Source: Dasypus novemcinctus
Lineage: Eukaryota > Chordata > Mammalia > Cingulata > Dasypodidae
Direction: 5' to 3'
NCBI RefSeq assembly: GCF_030445035.2
Contig: NC_080677.1
Span: 868,001 to 932,000, forward strand
DNA: 64,000 bases
Of this stretch, positions 63,960 through 64,000 are shown piece by piece. The translations under genes were made by a program, and so were the position numbers. How positions within the stretch are numbered: position 1 is the first letter of the stretch; every line of letters begins with the position of its first letter. The notes under the pieces are model-generated. The model ran no database searches, was not told where the DNA came from, and saw only the letters and a program-made list of their open reading frames with translations.

Positions 63960-64000
63960 ATGGGTAATCAACCAGGATGGATGGAAGAATATTCACAGGT
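63960..64000 (+). CDS. gag: Proviral gag, 5' start (cut by window end)
   Basis: The first ATG after the leader opens MGNQPGWMEEYSQ and is open to the window edge. Gly2 and the following residues fit an N-myristoylation signal as in retroviral matrix proteins. Only 13 codons are visible, so whether gag is intact is unknown. Position after LTR, PBS and leader is the main support. Confidence -1.
   Translation, partial: MGNQPGWMEEYSQ

Overview
The window is mammalian nuclear DNA, almost certainly from a xenarthran and most likely an armadillo (Dasypus). The best marker is a tRNA-derived SINE whose head reads GGAAGCGGACTTGGGCCAAC and whose B-box region reads GGTCCGCGGTTCAAA. It is present in several near-full copies (9.45, 19.46, 35.8 and 48.6 kb) plus variant heads at 37.3, 44.25, 45.3, 46.7 and 55.8 kb. 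I recognise this as the DAS-SINE family. Ancient eutherian repeats (L2, MIR, MER5A-like) are also present.

Only one functional protein-coding gene can be supported: SEC61G on the + strand, encoding the 68-residue gamma subunit of the Sec61 translocon. It has a CpG-island promoter and non-coding exon 1 (about 17.98-18.62 kb), coding exons at 20654-20747, 21683-21785 and 24596-24605, and a poly(A) signal at 24758. All coding splice junctions can be placed to the base. In other mammals the gene lies between EGFR and VSTM2A. Neither is visible here, which fits a gene desert on both sides.

The left flank (1-18 kb) is AT-rich and repeat-dominated. It contains a three-level nest at 8.19-12.64 kb: an LTR-like repeat was hit by an L1 with its own 5' end, which was later hit by a DAS SINE. 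SEC61G intron 1 carries an antisense L1 tail and an antisense DAS SINE, both with clean target-site duplications. The middle and right flank (25-52.8 kb) is intergenic, with L1, SINE, L2, MER5A-like and LTR-like elements. It also holds a probable processed retrocopy with a GC-rich 5' end (45.79-46.36 kb) and two orphan CpG-rich patches.

The most unusual part is 52.8-64 kb. A tract of about 27-bp purine-rich degenerate repeats is followed by kilobases of a degenerate GACCTG/CTTGGA-type short repeat that switches strand at about 54.65 kb. Next comes a higher-order tandem array (subunits about 80-110 bp, grouped in about 275 bp), then the GACCTG tract again. A decayed endogenous retrovirus pol region follows, split by an L1. 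Both short-repeat tracts then reappear in reverse complement and in reverse order. The whole domain therefore looks like a degenerate large inverted repeat. Its right end abuts the 5' LTR, tRNA-Lys-type primer-binding site, leader and gag start of a betaretrovirus-like provirus that runs off the window at 64000.

No CRISPR, rRNA, functional tRNA gene or prokaryotic feature was seen. Repeat family names come from recognition by eye and were not checked against a library.

[Form note: the original answer gave no feature confidence values; -1 is a placeholder for 'not stated', not an estimate.]
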